From assembly GCA_005473895.2 (NCBI GenBank), contig SRJI02000036.1, forward strand, positions 1 through 48,430: a stretch of 48,430 nt of DNA. The letters are read 5' to 3'. The stretch comes from Carideicomes alvinocaridis (GTDB lineage Bacteria; Pseudomonadota; Alphaproteobacteria; Rhodobacterales; Rhodobacteraceae). Every line of letters starts with the position of its first letter. Position 1 is the stretch's first letter. Below, in pieces: positions 24,487 through 32,553 of this stretch. The notes below the pieces were generated by a model. The model was not told the origin of the DNA. It was given only the letters and a program-made list of their open reading frames with translations, and searched no databases. Position numbers and translations under genes: made by a program.

Positions 24487-25640
24487 TCTGGGTTGTTTTC
24501 CTTGTGATGGCGCTTGTCGCGACAGCTTTCGCGCTCTTTCCGATCTTCAGGCCGGATACAGCGGCCGTCGTTCGCTCCGACGCGGTCCCGGCGGTGCTCG
24601 CCGATCAGCTGGAAGAAGTCCGGCGTGATCTGGACCGTGGTCTTATTTCCGCCGGCGAAGCCAAGGCTGCGGAGCTGGAGATCAAGAAACGCATTCTGTC
24701 TGTCGTTCGCAGAGCAACGAGTGAAGAAGATGGTCCTGGCGCAGGCGGCGGACGGGCCGGCGCGATCCTTGCCGCGCTTTTCGTCCCGCTCATGGCCTTT
24801 GGATACTACACCGTGAACGGGGCTCCTGGCGTCCCGGCCCTGGCATTCGCGGAGAGGGCCCCCGAGCGCGCGGAGGAGGCCCGGATCGTGGACCTGGCGC
24901 AGCAACTCCATGATCGCTTGCAGAACGATCCGAATGGCGGCGCGAGCGAAGGCTGGATGCTTCTCGGCCAGACCTACATGCGGATGCAGCACTTCGAGGA
25001 CGCCGTGAGGGCCTTCGAGACGGTCGCGGATCGTTCGGATGCAACCTCGGCGACCTGGTCGATGCTGGCAGAAGCCTTGATCGGGGCCAACGCCGGGACG
25101 GTGGTTCCGGGCGCCGAGGCGGCAATCGAACGTGCCTTGGAGTTCGACGCAACGAACCCGGCGGCCACATTCTACGCCGCGCTGGCCGAAAGCCAGGGAG
25201 GCGACGATGCCAAGGCCTACGATCTGCTCACGACCCGCCTGACGGAAGCGAAGGGATATGCGGCCTGGATGGATAGCTACGTAGCCTTGATCAATCGTCT
25301 CGCCCAAGAGACCGGGCAGCCGCGCGTCGCCATCTCTGACTACGTGTCCGAAGCCCCGCGCGGTCCCAGTGCCGCAGACGTTGCGGCAGCGCGCGACATG
25401 TCCGAGGGCGACAGAGCCGACTTTATCAGGTCGATGGTTGATCGTCTCGCATCCCGGCTGGAAGCGGAACCGGACGACCTGGACGGATGGATGAGACTTG
25501 GCAATGCCTACAAGGTCCTGAACGAGCGCAAGAACGCCATCGAGGCCTACAGCCGTGCGCAGGAACTGCTGGAAGCCGCGGCTCAAGACGACCCTCGAAG
25601 ACAGGTCGTCGAGAACGCTCTCCGGGATCTCCAGGGGTGA
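24483..25640 (+). CDS. ccmI: Cytochrome c maturation TPR protein CcmI
   Basis: A 385-residue protein with two N-terminal membrane helices (about 2-20 and 95-115) joined by a leucine-zipper-like cytoplasmic loop (LADQLEEVRRDLDRGLISAGEAKAAELEIKKR) and a periplasmic TPR domain (for example GWMLLGQTYMRMQHFEDAVRAFE and GWMRLGNAYKVLNERKNAIEAYS). It chaperones apocytochrome C-termini to CcmFH. It completes the four-gene ccm block; a terminator follows 10 bp downstream. Confidence 0.93.
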   Translation: MIWVVFLVMALVATAFALFPIFRPDTAAVVRSDAVPAVLADQLEEVRRDLDRGLISAGEAKAAELEIKKRILSVVRRATSEEDGPGAGGGRAGAILAALFVPLMAFGYYTVNGAPGVPALAFAERAPERAEEARIVDLAQQLHDRLQNDPNGGASEGWMLLGQTYMRMQHFEDAVRAFETVADRSDATSATWSMLAEALIGANAGTVVPGAEAAIERALEFDATNPAATFYAALAESQGGDDAKAYDLLTTRLTEAKGYAAWMDSYVALINRLAQETGQPRVAISDYVSEAPRGPSAADVAAARDMSEGDRADFIRSMVDRLASRLEAEPDDLDGWMRLGNAYKVLNERKNAIEAYSRAQELLEAAAQDDPRRQVVENALRDLQG

Positions 25641-25650
25641 GGTAGTGCCG

Positions 25651-25673
25651 AAGGGGCCTGAGATGGCCTTTTT
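25651..25673 (+). terminator. Terminator after ccmI
   Basis: AAGGGGCC (25651-25658) pairs with GGCCTTTT (25665-25672) over the loop TGAGAT, with two G-U pairs, and is followed by T. The 25674-25755 gap beyond it holds no recognisable gene. Confidence 0.75.
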
Positions 25674-25755
25674 AAGGATCTGCTGCGGTCACCTGCCGGA
25701 CAAGGCGGCTGGCCGCTGGATCGATGGGGAAGGACACCGCAAGGAGGAGAGAGCG

Positions 25756-26694
25756 ATGAGTTCGCATGGCAACCCGCACGCCGGCCACATGCCTTCGGGC
25801 GGTCGGGGCATGGCAATTTCGGCCTGGCTGACGGGCGTGTATTTCGTGATCGAGATGGGCATCGGCTTGTGGACCGGGTCGATCGCGGTGATCTCGGACG
25901 CGTTCCATACCTTTTCGGCTGTCGGCGGCGTGCTGGTCGCAATCGCCGCGGCGCGGCTTGCCAAGCGCCCGGCAAACGTATCCTTGAGTTTCGGCTGGTA
26001 TCGCTCGGAAATCATCGGTGCGTTGGTCAACGGTGGCTTTCTGCTCGGCATGGCGCTGGTCGTCATCTACATGGCCGCGATGCGCCTCGGGTCACCGATA
26101 GACCTGCCGACCGGGCCGATGCTGATCGCCGCCGCGGGCGGGCTCTTCACCGAGGTGATCTCGCTCTGGCTGATCTGGAAACAAAGCAAGACAGATCTCA
26201 ACGTGCGTGGGGCTCTCTGGCACATCATCCAGACCTTCGTCGGAAGCCTTCTGATCATCGTCACGGCGCTGGTCATCAAGTTCACGGGATTCCTGCTGAT
26301 CGACCCGATCCTCGGCATGGCATTCGGGGTTGTGTTGCTATGGGCGAGCTGGGGCATCCTGCGCGACGCGGCGCGGCTGCTGATGGAAGGCACGCCCGCC
26401 GAGGTGGATTTGCGAGGGGTGATCGAGACGCTGGAGGCAATGGACGGGGTGCGGGATGCACACCATGTCCACGCCTGGACGCTGACCAGCGGGCGCAACG
26501 TGTTTTCCGGACATCTGAGGGTTTCGCAAGACGCCGATTCCGAGGCGCTTCTCAAGGAGGCGCACAAGATGTTGAAAGCGGATTTCGGGTTCTTCTTCGT
26601 CACTCTTCAGATCGAAACCCGATGCCTGGACGAGAGCGGCGCCGAGAAGATCGACGTGACCAGGGACCCTGCCGAGACAGGAGGTAAACCATGA
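25756..26694 (+). CDS. Cation diffusion facilitator family transporter (atypical metal site)
   Basis: A 312-residue protein with six membrane helices and a C-terminal cytoplasmic domain (HHVHAWTLTSGRNVFSGHL), as in CDF zinc/cobalt exporters; the start has an excellent AAGGAGG. In helix 2 the motif is SDAFHTFSAVGG (Asp48, His51) and in helix 5 it is WHIIQTFVGS (His156), where the second acidic ligand expected four residues after the first is Thr160. The usual four-residue site therefore seems altered and the transported metal may differ. It is coupled to the next gene by an ATGA overlap. Confidence 0.88.
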   Translation: MSSHGNPHAGHMPSGGRGMAISAWLTGVYFVIEMGIGLWTGSIAVISDAFHTFSAVGGVLVAIAAARLAKRPANVSLSFGWYRSEIIGALVNGGFLLGMALVVIYMAAMRLGSPIDLPTGPMLIAAAGGLFTEVISLWLIWKQSKTDLNVRGALWHIIQTFVGSLLIIVTALVIKFTGFLLIDPILGMAFGVVLLWASWGILRDAARLLMEGTPAEVDLRGVIETLEAMDGVRDAHHVHAWTLTSGRNVFSGHLRVSQDADSEALLKEAHKMLKADFGFFFVTLQIETRCLDESGAEKIDVTRDPAETGGKP

Positions 26695-27443
26695 CCGTAA
26701 GGGCACGAGGTCCGCAGCCGTCACTTCGGCTTCGTGTCGCGCGACAGGTCATCCGTCAGACCGTCAGGCGTGCGGCGCGCAGCGGGATTGCCAACCGGGA
26801 GATGACGGACATGCAGGGCCGCCCGATCCGCTGGATCGGTCCTGAAATCCGTGCCTGCCTGGCCGCAATGGACGCGGAAGCGGTTGCTCTTCGCCGGCAC
26901 GCGCGGTTCGACGAGCTTGACCGCTTCGGCAACCGGCTGATGGTCGAAATGGCGGTCTGGACCGTCACTGCCGACCGCGCCCTACGGAAATGTGGCATTT
27001 CGCCCGAGAGCGCGCGACAGGTGGTGGCCGACCTCGGCTGGAATATCTACCGCAGGATGCTGAGCCTCACCTCTCTGCCCGTGCGGCTCGCGACGAGGGA
27101 TCCCGGCCGGCGCCTGCGGTGGACCATCCGAATACTGTTGATCTTTCCCTTCAGCGCCCCCGGATCGCCCGGATACGAGGTGCAAGCGCGGCGCGAGGGA
27201 GATGACCTCCTCACCCATTTCACCTGCTGCCCGCCCCAGAGTTTCGTCCGGCGGGTGGCCGAAGCGGAGGGCGATTCCGACGCGCAGGAGAGCTTCCGCC
27301 GGAGCTGGTGCACCTACGACTGGCCGGGCGCCGACCTGATCGCACGCGATGCCTCGCGCGGCCATTACCGTCGTCCGCACACGCTGTCGCACGGCGACTC
27401 CGTCTGCGACATGTGCTGGGCGGCCCGGGCACTGTCTGCTTAG
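26691..27443 (+). CDS. L-2-amino-thiazoline-4-carboxylate hydrolase-like protein
   Basis: A 250-residue soluble protein. The C-terminal region (CCPPQSFVRRVAEAEGD...RSWCTYDWPGADLIARD...HTLSHGDSVCDMCW) resembles the ATC hydrolase family, which turns 2-aminothiazoline-4-carboxylate into S- or N-carbamoyl-cysteine, a step toward L-cysteine. Cys-rich ends are conserved in the family. The real substrate here is unknown. It lies between a CDF metal transporter (overlapping ATGA) and an EamA exporter, suggesting a thiol or metal-ligand role, which is inference. Confidence 0.72.
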   Translation: MTVRARGPQPSLRLRVARQVIRQTVRRAARSGIANREMTDMQGRPIRWIGPEIRACLAAMDAEAVALRRHARFDELDRFGNRLMVEMAVWTVTADRALRKCGISPESARQVVADLGWNIYRRMLSLTSLPVRLATRDPGRRLRWTIRILLIFPFSAPGSPGYEVQARREGDDLLTHFTCCPPQSFVRRVAEAEGDSDAQESFRRSWCTYDWPGADLIARDASRGHYRRPHTLSHGDSVCDMCWAARALSA

Positions 27444-27456
27444 GTCCGGAGGTCTC

Positions 27457-28368
27457 ATGCGCACCCTCTTTCTTCTGGCGTTAATCACAGTCTCCGAGGC
27501 AACGATCGGCATATTCGTCAAGCTCACCGGAGGACTGATCCCCATCCACACCCTGAACTTCTATGCGCTGCTGACGGCGACGGGATTCCTCATGCTGACG
27601 ATGCCCGTCCTCAATCGCGCGCCACTGCGGCCGCCTTGGGGAAACATGACCGACACCTTGATCGTCGGGGCCCTGATCGCGGCCCAGATCAGTGTGTTCA
27701 ACGTGGCGATGACGCTTGTTCCCATCGCGAACGCCGTGATTTTCTGGAGTGTCGCGCCGTTTTTCACGTTCATCTTCTCGGCCATTTTCCTGAAAGAAAA
27801 AGCGACATTGGGGAACGTCCTGACCTTCGGGATCGCCATCTTCGGCATCGTTCTTGCCAAGCCGCTGTCCGGTGGACACATGCTCGGCAATCTCGTGGCG
27901 CTGGCCGATGGAGCGGTCTATGCGGCGATGGTTACCTACATGCGGCACGAAGGAAAATCCGAGACCGGAAACGACATCGCCTGGTCGATGCTGGTGGCCG
28001 CGCTGATCCTTGCCCCTTCGGTGCTGATCTTTGGCCCCGGACAAGTCTTTTCCACGGCGGAGGCCGGCGTCCCTGCCGGCATCTGGGCTCTGGCGCTGGG
28101 TCTCGTCTCGACGGGCTTCGCCTATTTCGGGATATCGTTGGTCCTAAAGACGCTGAACGCCAATGTCTATTCTCTGATCGACATCATCGTCTCGCCGGTC
28201 GTGGCGACCCTGCTCGGTTTCCTCATCCTTGCGGAAACACCGGCTTCGAGCACCGTCTACGGTGGTGCGCTTCTGCTCTTCGCCGGGTTCCTGCTCACTT
28301 GGCAAACCACGCGGGATAAGCCAAACGTTGCAGTCCACCCGTGCCAATGCCGGGTGGCATCCGCTTAG
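27457..28368 (+). CDS. EamA (DMT superfamily) transporter
   Basis: A 303-residue protein with ten predicted membrane helices in two EamA repeats; conserved features include SVAPFFTFIFSAIFLKEKATLGNVLTFGIAIFGI at the end of the first repeat and DIIVSPVVATLLGFLILAETP in the second. EamA proteins export amino acids and metabolites, including cysteine-pathway compounds in RhaT/YdeD relatives. CCGGAGG lies upstream of ATG 27457. It is the third gene of the CDF operon and ends only 10 bp from the convergent scsB stop. Confidence 0.85.
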   Translation: MRTLFLLALITVSEATIGIFVKLTGGLIPIHTLNFYALLTATGFLMLTMPVLNRAPLRPPWGNMTDTLIVGALIAAQISVFNVAMTLVPIANAVIFWSVAPFFTFIFSAIFLKEKATLGNVLTFGIAIFGIVLAKPLSGGHMLGNLVALADGAVYAAMVTYMRHEGKSETGNDIAWSMLVAALILAPSVLIFGPGQVFSTAEAGVPAGIWALALGLVSTGFAYFGISLVLKTLNANVYSLIDIIVSPVVATLLGFLILAETPASSTVYGGALLLFAGFLLTWQTTRDKPNVAVHPCQCRVASA

Positions 28369-28378
28369 TGTCGGGCGA

Positions 28379-30511
28379 TCACCAGTCTTGATCTAACAGG
28401 CCAGTCGTGGTCGTCCGGTTGCCCGTGGCGGAGCGCAGAGCATCTATCACCGCATCGCTCGACAGGATTTCCGACAGCACGATTCCATCGGGCGCGCCGG
28501 GGCCGTAGACGGCGTTGAACGGGATGCCGTAGCGCTCGAAACTTTCGAGATAGCGTGAAATGCTCTCGTCCGGTCGCGTCCAGTCGGCCTGCATCGGGAC
28601 AGTGCCCTCGGCGCGCAGCGCCGTCAGCACCGGATCGCGCTCGATCACGAGGGCCTTGTTGGCCTTGCAGGTGAGGCACCAGTCGGCCGTCACATCAACG
28701 AAGACGACCTCGCCGCGCGACACGCGCCGCGCTATTTCGGCCCGGTCGAAGGTTTCCCAGTGGAGGGACGAGGCCGCCAGCTCGGTCGCCTCCGGCTCGA
28801 TCAGACGAGGGACGGTGATCAGTGCCAGCCCGGCGCAGGTTGCGACGATCGGCCATCGCGCGAGAGGGGGGAGGCGCCGGACCGAGAGAGCGACCGCCAG
28901 AATCAACGACAGCCCGCCTGCGGTGACTGCGGCGGCTGACCCCGCCACCCCGGCCAGCACCCAGAGAAGCCAGGCCACGGTCGCCACGAGGAAAATTCCA
29001 AGGGCGATCTTCAACGCCCCCATCCAGCGCCCGGGCTTCGGCAGGAGCGCCACGGCGCCCGGCACGGCGGCGACCAGGAGGTACGGCACGGCCAACCCGA
29101 TCCCGAGGCTGGTGAAGACGATGAAGATGTCGATGCCGCGTCCGGCCAGCGCAAAGGCGATGGCCGTCCCGAGGAACGGGGCCGAACAGGGCGTTGCCAT
29201 GACGGCGCCGAACATGCCGGTCAGGAAATCCGCGGCATGCCCGTGCCCGCGTCCGGCATTCGCCAGCCGCGTCTGCAGGCCGGAAGGCAGGCTGAACTCG
29301 AAACCGCCCAGCATATTCGCCGAGAAGACCGACAGCAGCAACACCATCGCCGAGAGGAACAGGGGGTTCTGGAATTGCAGTCCCCAGCCGACCACGACAC
29401 CGGCTCGCTGCAACAAGAAGAGGATCAGCGCCAAGCCCCACATGAATGTCAGGGCACCCCCGGCTGCGGCAAGGAAACCCGCGCGCACCGTTCGCCTATC
29501 CTGCTCGCCGTGCTTGATGACCGTGGAGAGTTTTATCGAAAGGACCGGTAGCACGCATGGCATGACGTTCAGGATCAGCCCTCCGAGGAAAGCGACCAAC
29601 GCGATCCAGATCAGGGTTTCGATGCCAGGGGACACGGCCGTGATGCTGAAAGGCGGGGCAGGGGCCTCGGCGGCACGGTTCGGTGTTATGGTGAAGGCCC
29701 GGTCCGGCCCGTCGGTCACGGTGAGGACCGGATTGTGAAGCGTCGTGTCGTCGGTTGAAAGGACCGGCAGAGTCGCCCAGAATCTGCGCCCGCCGTCGCC
29801 GAGCCGGATTTCGGGTTTGCCGAGCGCGTTGCCTGCGCCGAGTTCCGGAAAGACGTCCGGGTCCTTGAACGGTGTCGCGCTGCGGAGCGATACAGTAAGT
29901 GCGCTGGTCTTATCGTCGAGATGCACGAGTGCTTGTTCGATGCCGATGCCGTCCCCCTTGGCCGGAACACGTGCGAGGAAACCGGCGATCCGGTCAGCGG
30001 TCGGCTGATCGATTTCGTTGCCGGCGGGCAGATCGAGGCTCAGGTCAAAATCCTGAGGCACGCAAATGTCGGAACAGACGAGCAGAGAGACCTTGGCTTG
30101 GAGCCTTGCTGCTTCTCCTTGCCGAGCGAGTTCGATCCGGAGCGGAAATACGACTTCGCCGTGGTAGCCGAAGTTCTCGATGCCGAAGGCCGTGAAGCGT
30201 TCGGGGGCGGGCCAGAGGAATTCCACCTCCGAGACGTTCTTCGATCCTGTCCAGTCCACCGATGGGGGGATGCCGACTTCGCCCGGCGACCGCCAGTAGG
30301 TCTTCCAGCCGTCGCCAAGCTGAAGGTCCAGACCCGCTGAAAGTGTGCGGCCACTTTGTGGCACACCGTCCTGGGCGGCGATCAGGCGCGCGGTGAGGGC
30401 GGGGGAGTCGAATTTTTCCGAAGATGCAGCCTGCGCGGCCGGAGCAAGTCCGACCGCCGTGACCACAACAATAATGGCGGAACGGAACGTCTTCAGCATA
30501 CCTGTGACCAT
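28379..30511 (-). CDS. scsB: ScsB/DsbD-family thiol:disulfide transporter
   Basis: A 710-residue three-part protein: signal peptide; periplasmic N-domain with a redox Cys pair (LLVCSDIC, Cys146 and Cys150); eight-helix membrane domain with NVMPCVLPVLS and TPCSAPFLG; and a C-terminal thioredoxin domain with WCLTC. It carries electrons from cytoplasmic thioredoxin to periplasmic acceptors. The ScsB type, larger than DsbD at the N-terminus, is associated with copper tolerance. The start ATG 30511 lies inside the preceding dsbA-like gene; ATG 30499, overlapping its stop, is also plausible. Confidence 0.9.
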   Translation of the reverse strand: MVTGMLKTFRSAIIVVVTAVGLAPAAQAASSEKFDSPALTARLIAAQDGVPQSGRTLSAGLDLQLGDGWKTYWRSPGEVGIPPSVDWTGSKNVSEVEFLWPAPERFTAFGIENFGYHGEVVFPLRIELARQGEAARLQAKVSLLVCSDICVPQDFDLSLDLPAGNEIDQPTADRIAGFLARVPAKGDGIGIEQALVHLDDKTSALTVSLRSATPFKDPDVFPELGAGNALGKPEIRLGDGGRRFWATLPVLSTDDTTLHNPVLTVTDGPDRAFTITPNRAAEAPAPPFSITAVSPGIETLIWIALVAFLGGLILNVMPCVLPVLSIKLSTVIKHGEQDRRTVRAGFLAAAGGALTFMWGLALILFLLQRAGVVVGWGLQFQNPLFLSAMVLLLSVFSANMLGGFEFSLPSGLQTRLANAGRGHGHAADFLTGMFGAVMATPCSAPFLGTAIAFALAGRGIDIFIVFTSLGIGLAVPYLLVAAVPGAVALLPKPGRWMGALKIALGIFLVATVAWLLWVLAGVAGSAAAVTAGGLSLILAVALSVRRLPPLARWPIVATCAGLALITVPRLIEPEATELAASSLHWETFDRAEIARRVSRGEVVFVDVTADWCLTCKANKALVIERDPVLTALRAEGTVPMQADWTRPDESISRYLESFERYGIPFNAVYGPGAPDGIVLSEILSSDAVIDALRSATGNRTTTTGLLDQDW

Positions 30512-31263
30512 CCGTCAGCGCGTTCCAGTTCGATAATCCTTTTCAGGGTCGCTGCACCGACCTGGCCTTGGATGACCGTCCTCCCGATCACCAGCGCCGG
30601 GGTGCCGACAAATCCGAAAATGTCAGCCAGTGCCGCGCTGACCTGGATGTCATGACCCACATCGTCGCTGCTCATGTCGGCGGTCAACCGCGAGTAGCTT
30701 ATGCCGATTTCCTCGGATAGTGCTTTGAGATAGCCTGGGTTGGCGCGGAAGGGTGTCGAGATCAGGCGTTCCTGGAAGCGCACGTAGGCCCCCTGTCGTT
30801 TCGCGGCGAGCGCTGCCCTGGATGCGAGAAGCGATGCCTCGCCGAGGAGAGGCAACTCGTGCCACGCAACCCTAATTTTGTCCCCCATCCGGTCTTCGAG
30901 ACGCGCCAGTTCTTTGGTCTGAACCCTGCAATAGGGGCAATAGAAATCCGAAAACGATGCTACAGGCACCGTTCCTGGCGCCAACGGCTCTTCGCCGTAT
31001 AGCGCGGTGCAGATGCTGTCCCTCACTTCCGTCACCGGGAGACCGGAGGATTCCTCCGACGTCCCGTCCAGTCCCGCAAAAGGGTTTGCCCCGAGGCTGC
31101 TCGAACCGCCCGAAACACGGCGAAATCCGGCCGGGTCCGAGATTGGCTCGAATTCCGGCGGTGGGGTGAAGTGACCGGCGAACTTCCGCGCGAAGGAATA
31201 GCCCGCGCCGATCGCCACGACGCCACCGACGGCAATAATGCGCCTTCTCGTGATACCTGTCAT
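30493..31263 (-). CDS. DsbA-family (Com1-like) periplasmic thiol oxidoreductase
   Basis: A 256-residue protein with a twin-arginine-like export signal (TRRRIIAVGGVVAIGAGYSF) and a DsbA/Com1-like thioredoxin fold; active site CPYC at 109-112 in SDFYCPYC and cis-Pro in GTPALVIG. It is encoded immediately before scsB with an overlap, so ScsB probably keeps it reduced and it may act as an isomerase or copper-protective thiol protein. The N-terminal linker of about 60 residues after the signal is low-complexity and lacks the trimerisation helix of the ScsC-like protein at 36850. Confidence 0.85.
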   Translation of the reverse strand: MTGITRRRIIAVGGVVAIGAGYSFARKFAGHFTPPPEFEPISDPAGFRRVSGGSSSLGANPFAGLDGTSEESSGLPVTEVRDSICTALYGEEPLAPGTVPVASFSDFYCPYCRVQTKELARLEDRMGDKIRVAWHELPLLGEASLLASRAALAAKRQGAYVRFQERLISTPFRANPGYLKALSEEIGISYSRLTADMSSDDVGHDIQVSAALADIFGFVGTPALVIGRTVIQGQVGAATLKRIIELERADGWSQVC

Positions 31264-31279
31264 CCTCGCCTCGGTCGGC

Positions 31280-31480
31280 TCATGGCCTAATCAGAAAGCC
31301 CTGGCGGCCATCTTCGCATTCGAGCGTCCGCAGGTCCGTGCCGGTTCCGCCCGCCACGCGACACCCCCTGGAAAGCGCGATCCCCTCTTCCCGGGTCGAC
31401 ATCACGCCGGTATCGCGAAAACATTCGGAAAGCGAGGTCGAGCATCCGCCGAGCACAAATAGCAACGCGCTAACTTTCAA
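31280..31480 (-). CDS. Small putative lipoprotein
   Basis: No ATG is available early in the frame; a TTG at 31480 would give a 66-residue product beginning MKVSALLFVLGGCSTSLSEC, with a lipobox at Cys13 and four further Cys (FRDTG, GCRVAGG, LECEDG). Small Cys-containing lipoproteins fit the redox context. It overlaps the DUF2933 gene by 11 bp and is followed 16 bp later by the dsbA-like gene. The start and even the gene are uncertain. Confidence 0.5.
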   Translation of the reverse strand: MKVSALLFVLGGCSTSLSECFRDTGVMSTREEGIALSRGCRVAGGTGTDLRTLECEDGRQGFLIRP

Positions 31481-31808
31481 GGCTTGTGGCGCGGACACCT
31501 CGGCTCCCCGTCCGATTTTCGATCGCTGGCCGATGGAGGGCAACAGGAACGGGCGCCGGGAGCAGCTTGCGATCTGTCTCCCCGCCCCCGTGGCAGGACT
31601 TGCCCGTCATCCTGTGCATGACGAAATGGGCGCCGGCGCACAGGATCAGCGGGGCGAAAACCTCGGCATTCGCCCAGAGACCGGAAGCGTTACCTCCCGC
31701 GACGAAGAACGCCCCGATGGGAACCAGCATGACCGCGCAGCAGGCCATCATTCCATATCGCATGAGCTTCTTTCCCTGGAGGTTGCCAGGTCGATCTGCG
31801 TGTATCAT
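31470..31808 (-). CDS. DUF2933-like small membrane protein
   Basis: Up to 112 residues with two hydrophobic segments (MMACCAVMLVPIGAFFVAGG and VFAPLILCAGAHFVMHRM) and a Cys/His end (GKSCHGGG), resembling DUF2933 proteins common in heavy-metal islands. The function is unknown. Starts at 31841, 31808 and 31763 are possible; 31841 falls in the -10 region of the predicted promoter, so 31808, with AAGGA upstream, is preferred. It is the first gene of the scs operon. About 30 C-terminal residues beyond the GKSCHGGG segment are basic and show no conserved feature. Confidence 0.65.
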   Translation of the reverse strand: MIHADRPGNLQGKKLMRYGMMACCAVMLVPIGAFFVAGGNASGLWANAEVFAPLILCAGAHFVMHRMTGKSCHGGGETDRKLLPAPVPVALHRPAIENRTGSRGVRATSLES

Positions 31809-31844
31809 GGTCGGTCCATCCTTCAGAAATCGTCGTTTCATCTG

Positions 31845-31869
31845 CCGCCCTTCCGCAGTGGAAGGTCAA
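31845..31869 (-). promoter_or_regulatory. CueR-like operator/promoter of the scs operon
   Basis: On the minus strand TTGACC (31869-31864) is followed by a 19-nt spacer containing the dyad CCTTCC-ACTGC-GGAAGG. The dyad centre is about 1 nt off compared with the copA operators, so another MerR-type regulator is possible. Confidence 0.6.
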
Positions 31870-31870
31870 G

Positions 31871-31890
31871 GATACAAACCGATACATTTC
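31871..31890 (+). promoter_or_regulatory. Second GATACAA-type tandem repeat
   Basis: GATACAAACC-GATACATTTC are two 10-bp half-sites in tandem, matching the pair at 18885-18904 next to the response regulator gene. It lies between the scs operon and the L,D-transpeptidase gene and points toward the latter. Confidence 0.5.
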
Positions 31891-31963
31891 TCGCGGGCTT
31901 GTCAGGTTGTCGCATGCACATTCTCGGGTATTCATCTTCGCGGAACAGGCAGGACGCAGGCAG

Positions 31964-32524
31964 ATGAAGGCAGACCGTTCGATCAGACTGAGCCGGCGTG
32001 AGCTGATCGCGGGTGCGCTCACCCTGATCGCGACCCCGGCAATCGTTCACGCCGACGGCGCGCGGCGCAATATTTCATCGTTCCGCACGCATCGTTGGCG
32101 CGACCACTTCGATCGGATCGGAAACGGCATCATCATCGCAGACACGACGTCAAGGATGCTCCAGCACTGGACGGAAGAGGGCGAGATGCGCATCTACCCG
32201 ACCTCCGTCCCGCTGACCGAGGACCTCACCCGCCGCGGCTACACCGAGGTTGTCGAAAAGCGTAAGAACCCCGGCTGGGGCCCTACGGCGTCGATGCGGG
32301 AGCGCGATCCGACCTTGCCCGTCTACGTCGAAGGCGGCGACCCGCGCAATCCGCTCGGCACGCGCGCGCTTTATCTCTCGTGGCAGTTCTACCGGATCCA
32401 CGGCACGCAGGACACGCGCAAGATCGGGCGTCGCTCGTCGAGCGGTTGCATCGGCCTCTACAACCGGCAGATCGAGGAAGTGTATGACAGGGCACCCGTG
32501 GGAACCCAGGTCAAGCTCATCTGA
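31964..32524 (+). CDS. L,D-transpeptidase (YkuD domain)
   Basis: A 186-residue exported protein with a twin-arginine-like signal (LSRRELIAGALTLIATPAIVHA) and a YkuD catalytic domain: HG at 146-147 and RRSSSGCIGLYN with catalytic Cys162. These enzymes make 3-3 peptidoglycan cross-links or attach outer-membrane proteins to the wall, and their catalytic Cys is known to be copper-sensitive. ATG 31964 was chosen over the upstream 31907 because it gives a proper signal sequence. It starts the run of genes leading into the cytochrome block. Confidence 0.88.
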   Translation: MKADRSIRLSRRELIAGALTLIATPAIVHADGARRNISSFRTHRWRDHFDRIGNGIIIADTTSRMLQHWTEEGEMRIYPTSVPLTEDLTRRGYTEVVEKRKNPGWGPTASMRERDPTLPVYVEGGDPRNPLGTRALYLSWQFYRIHGTQDTRKIGRRSSSGCIGLYNRQIEEVYDRAPVGTQVKLI

Positions 32525-32553
32525 ATTTCGGAAAGAGACAGAAAGACAGTTAC

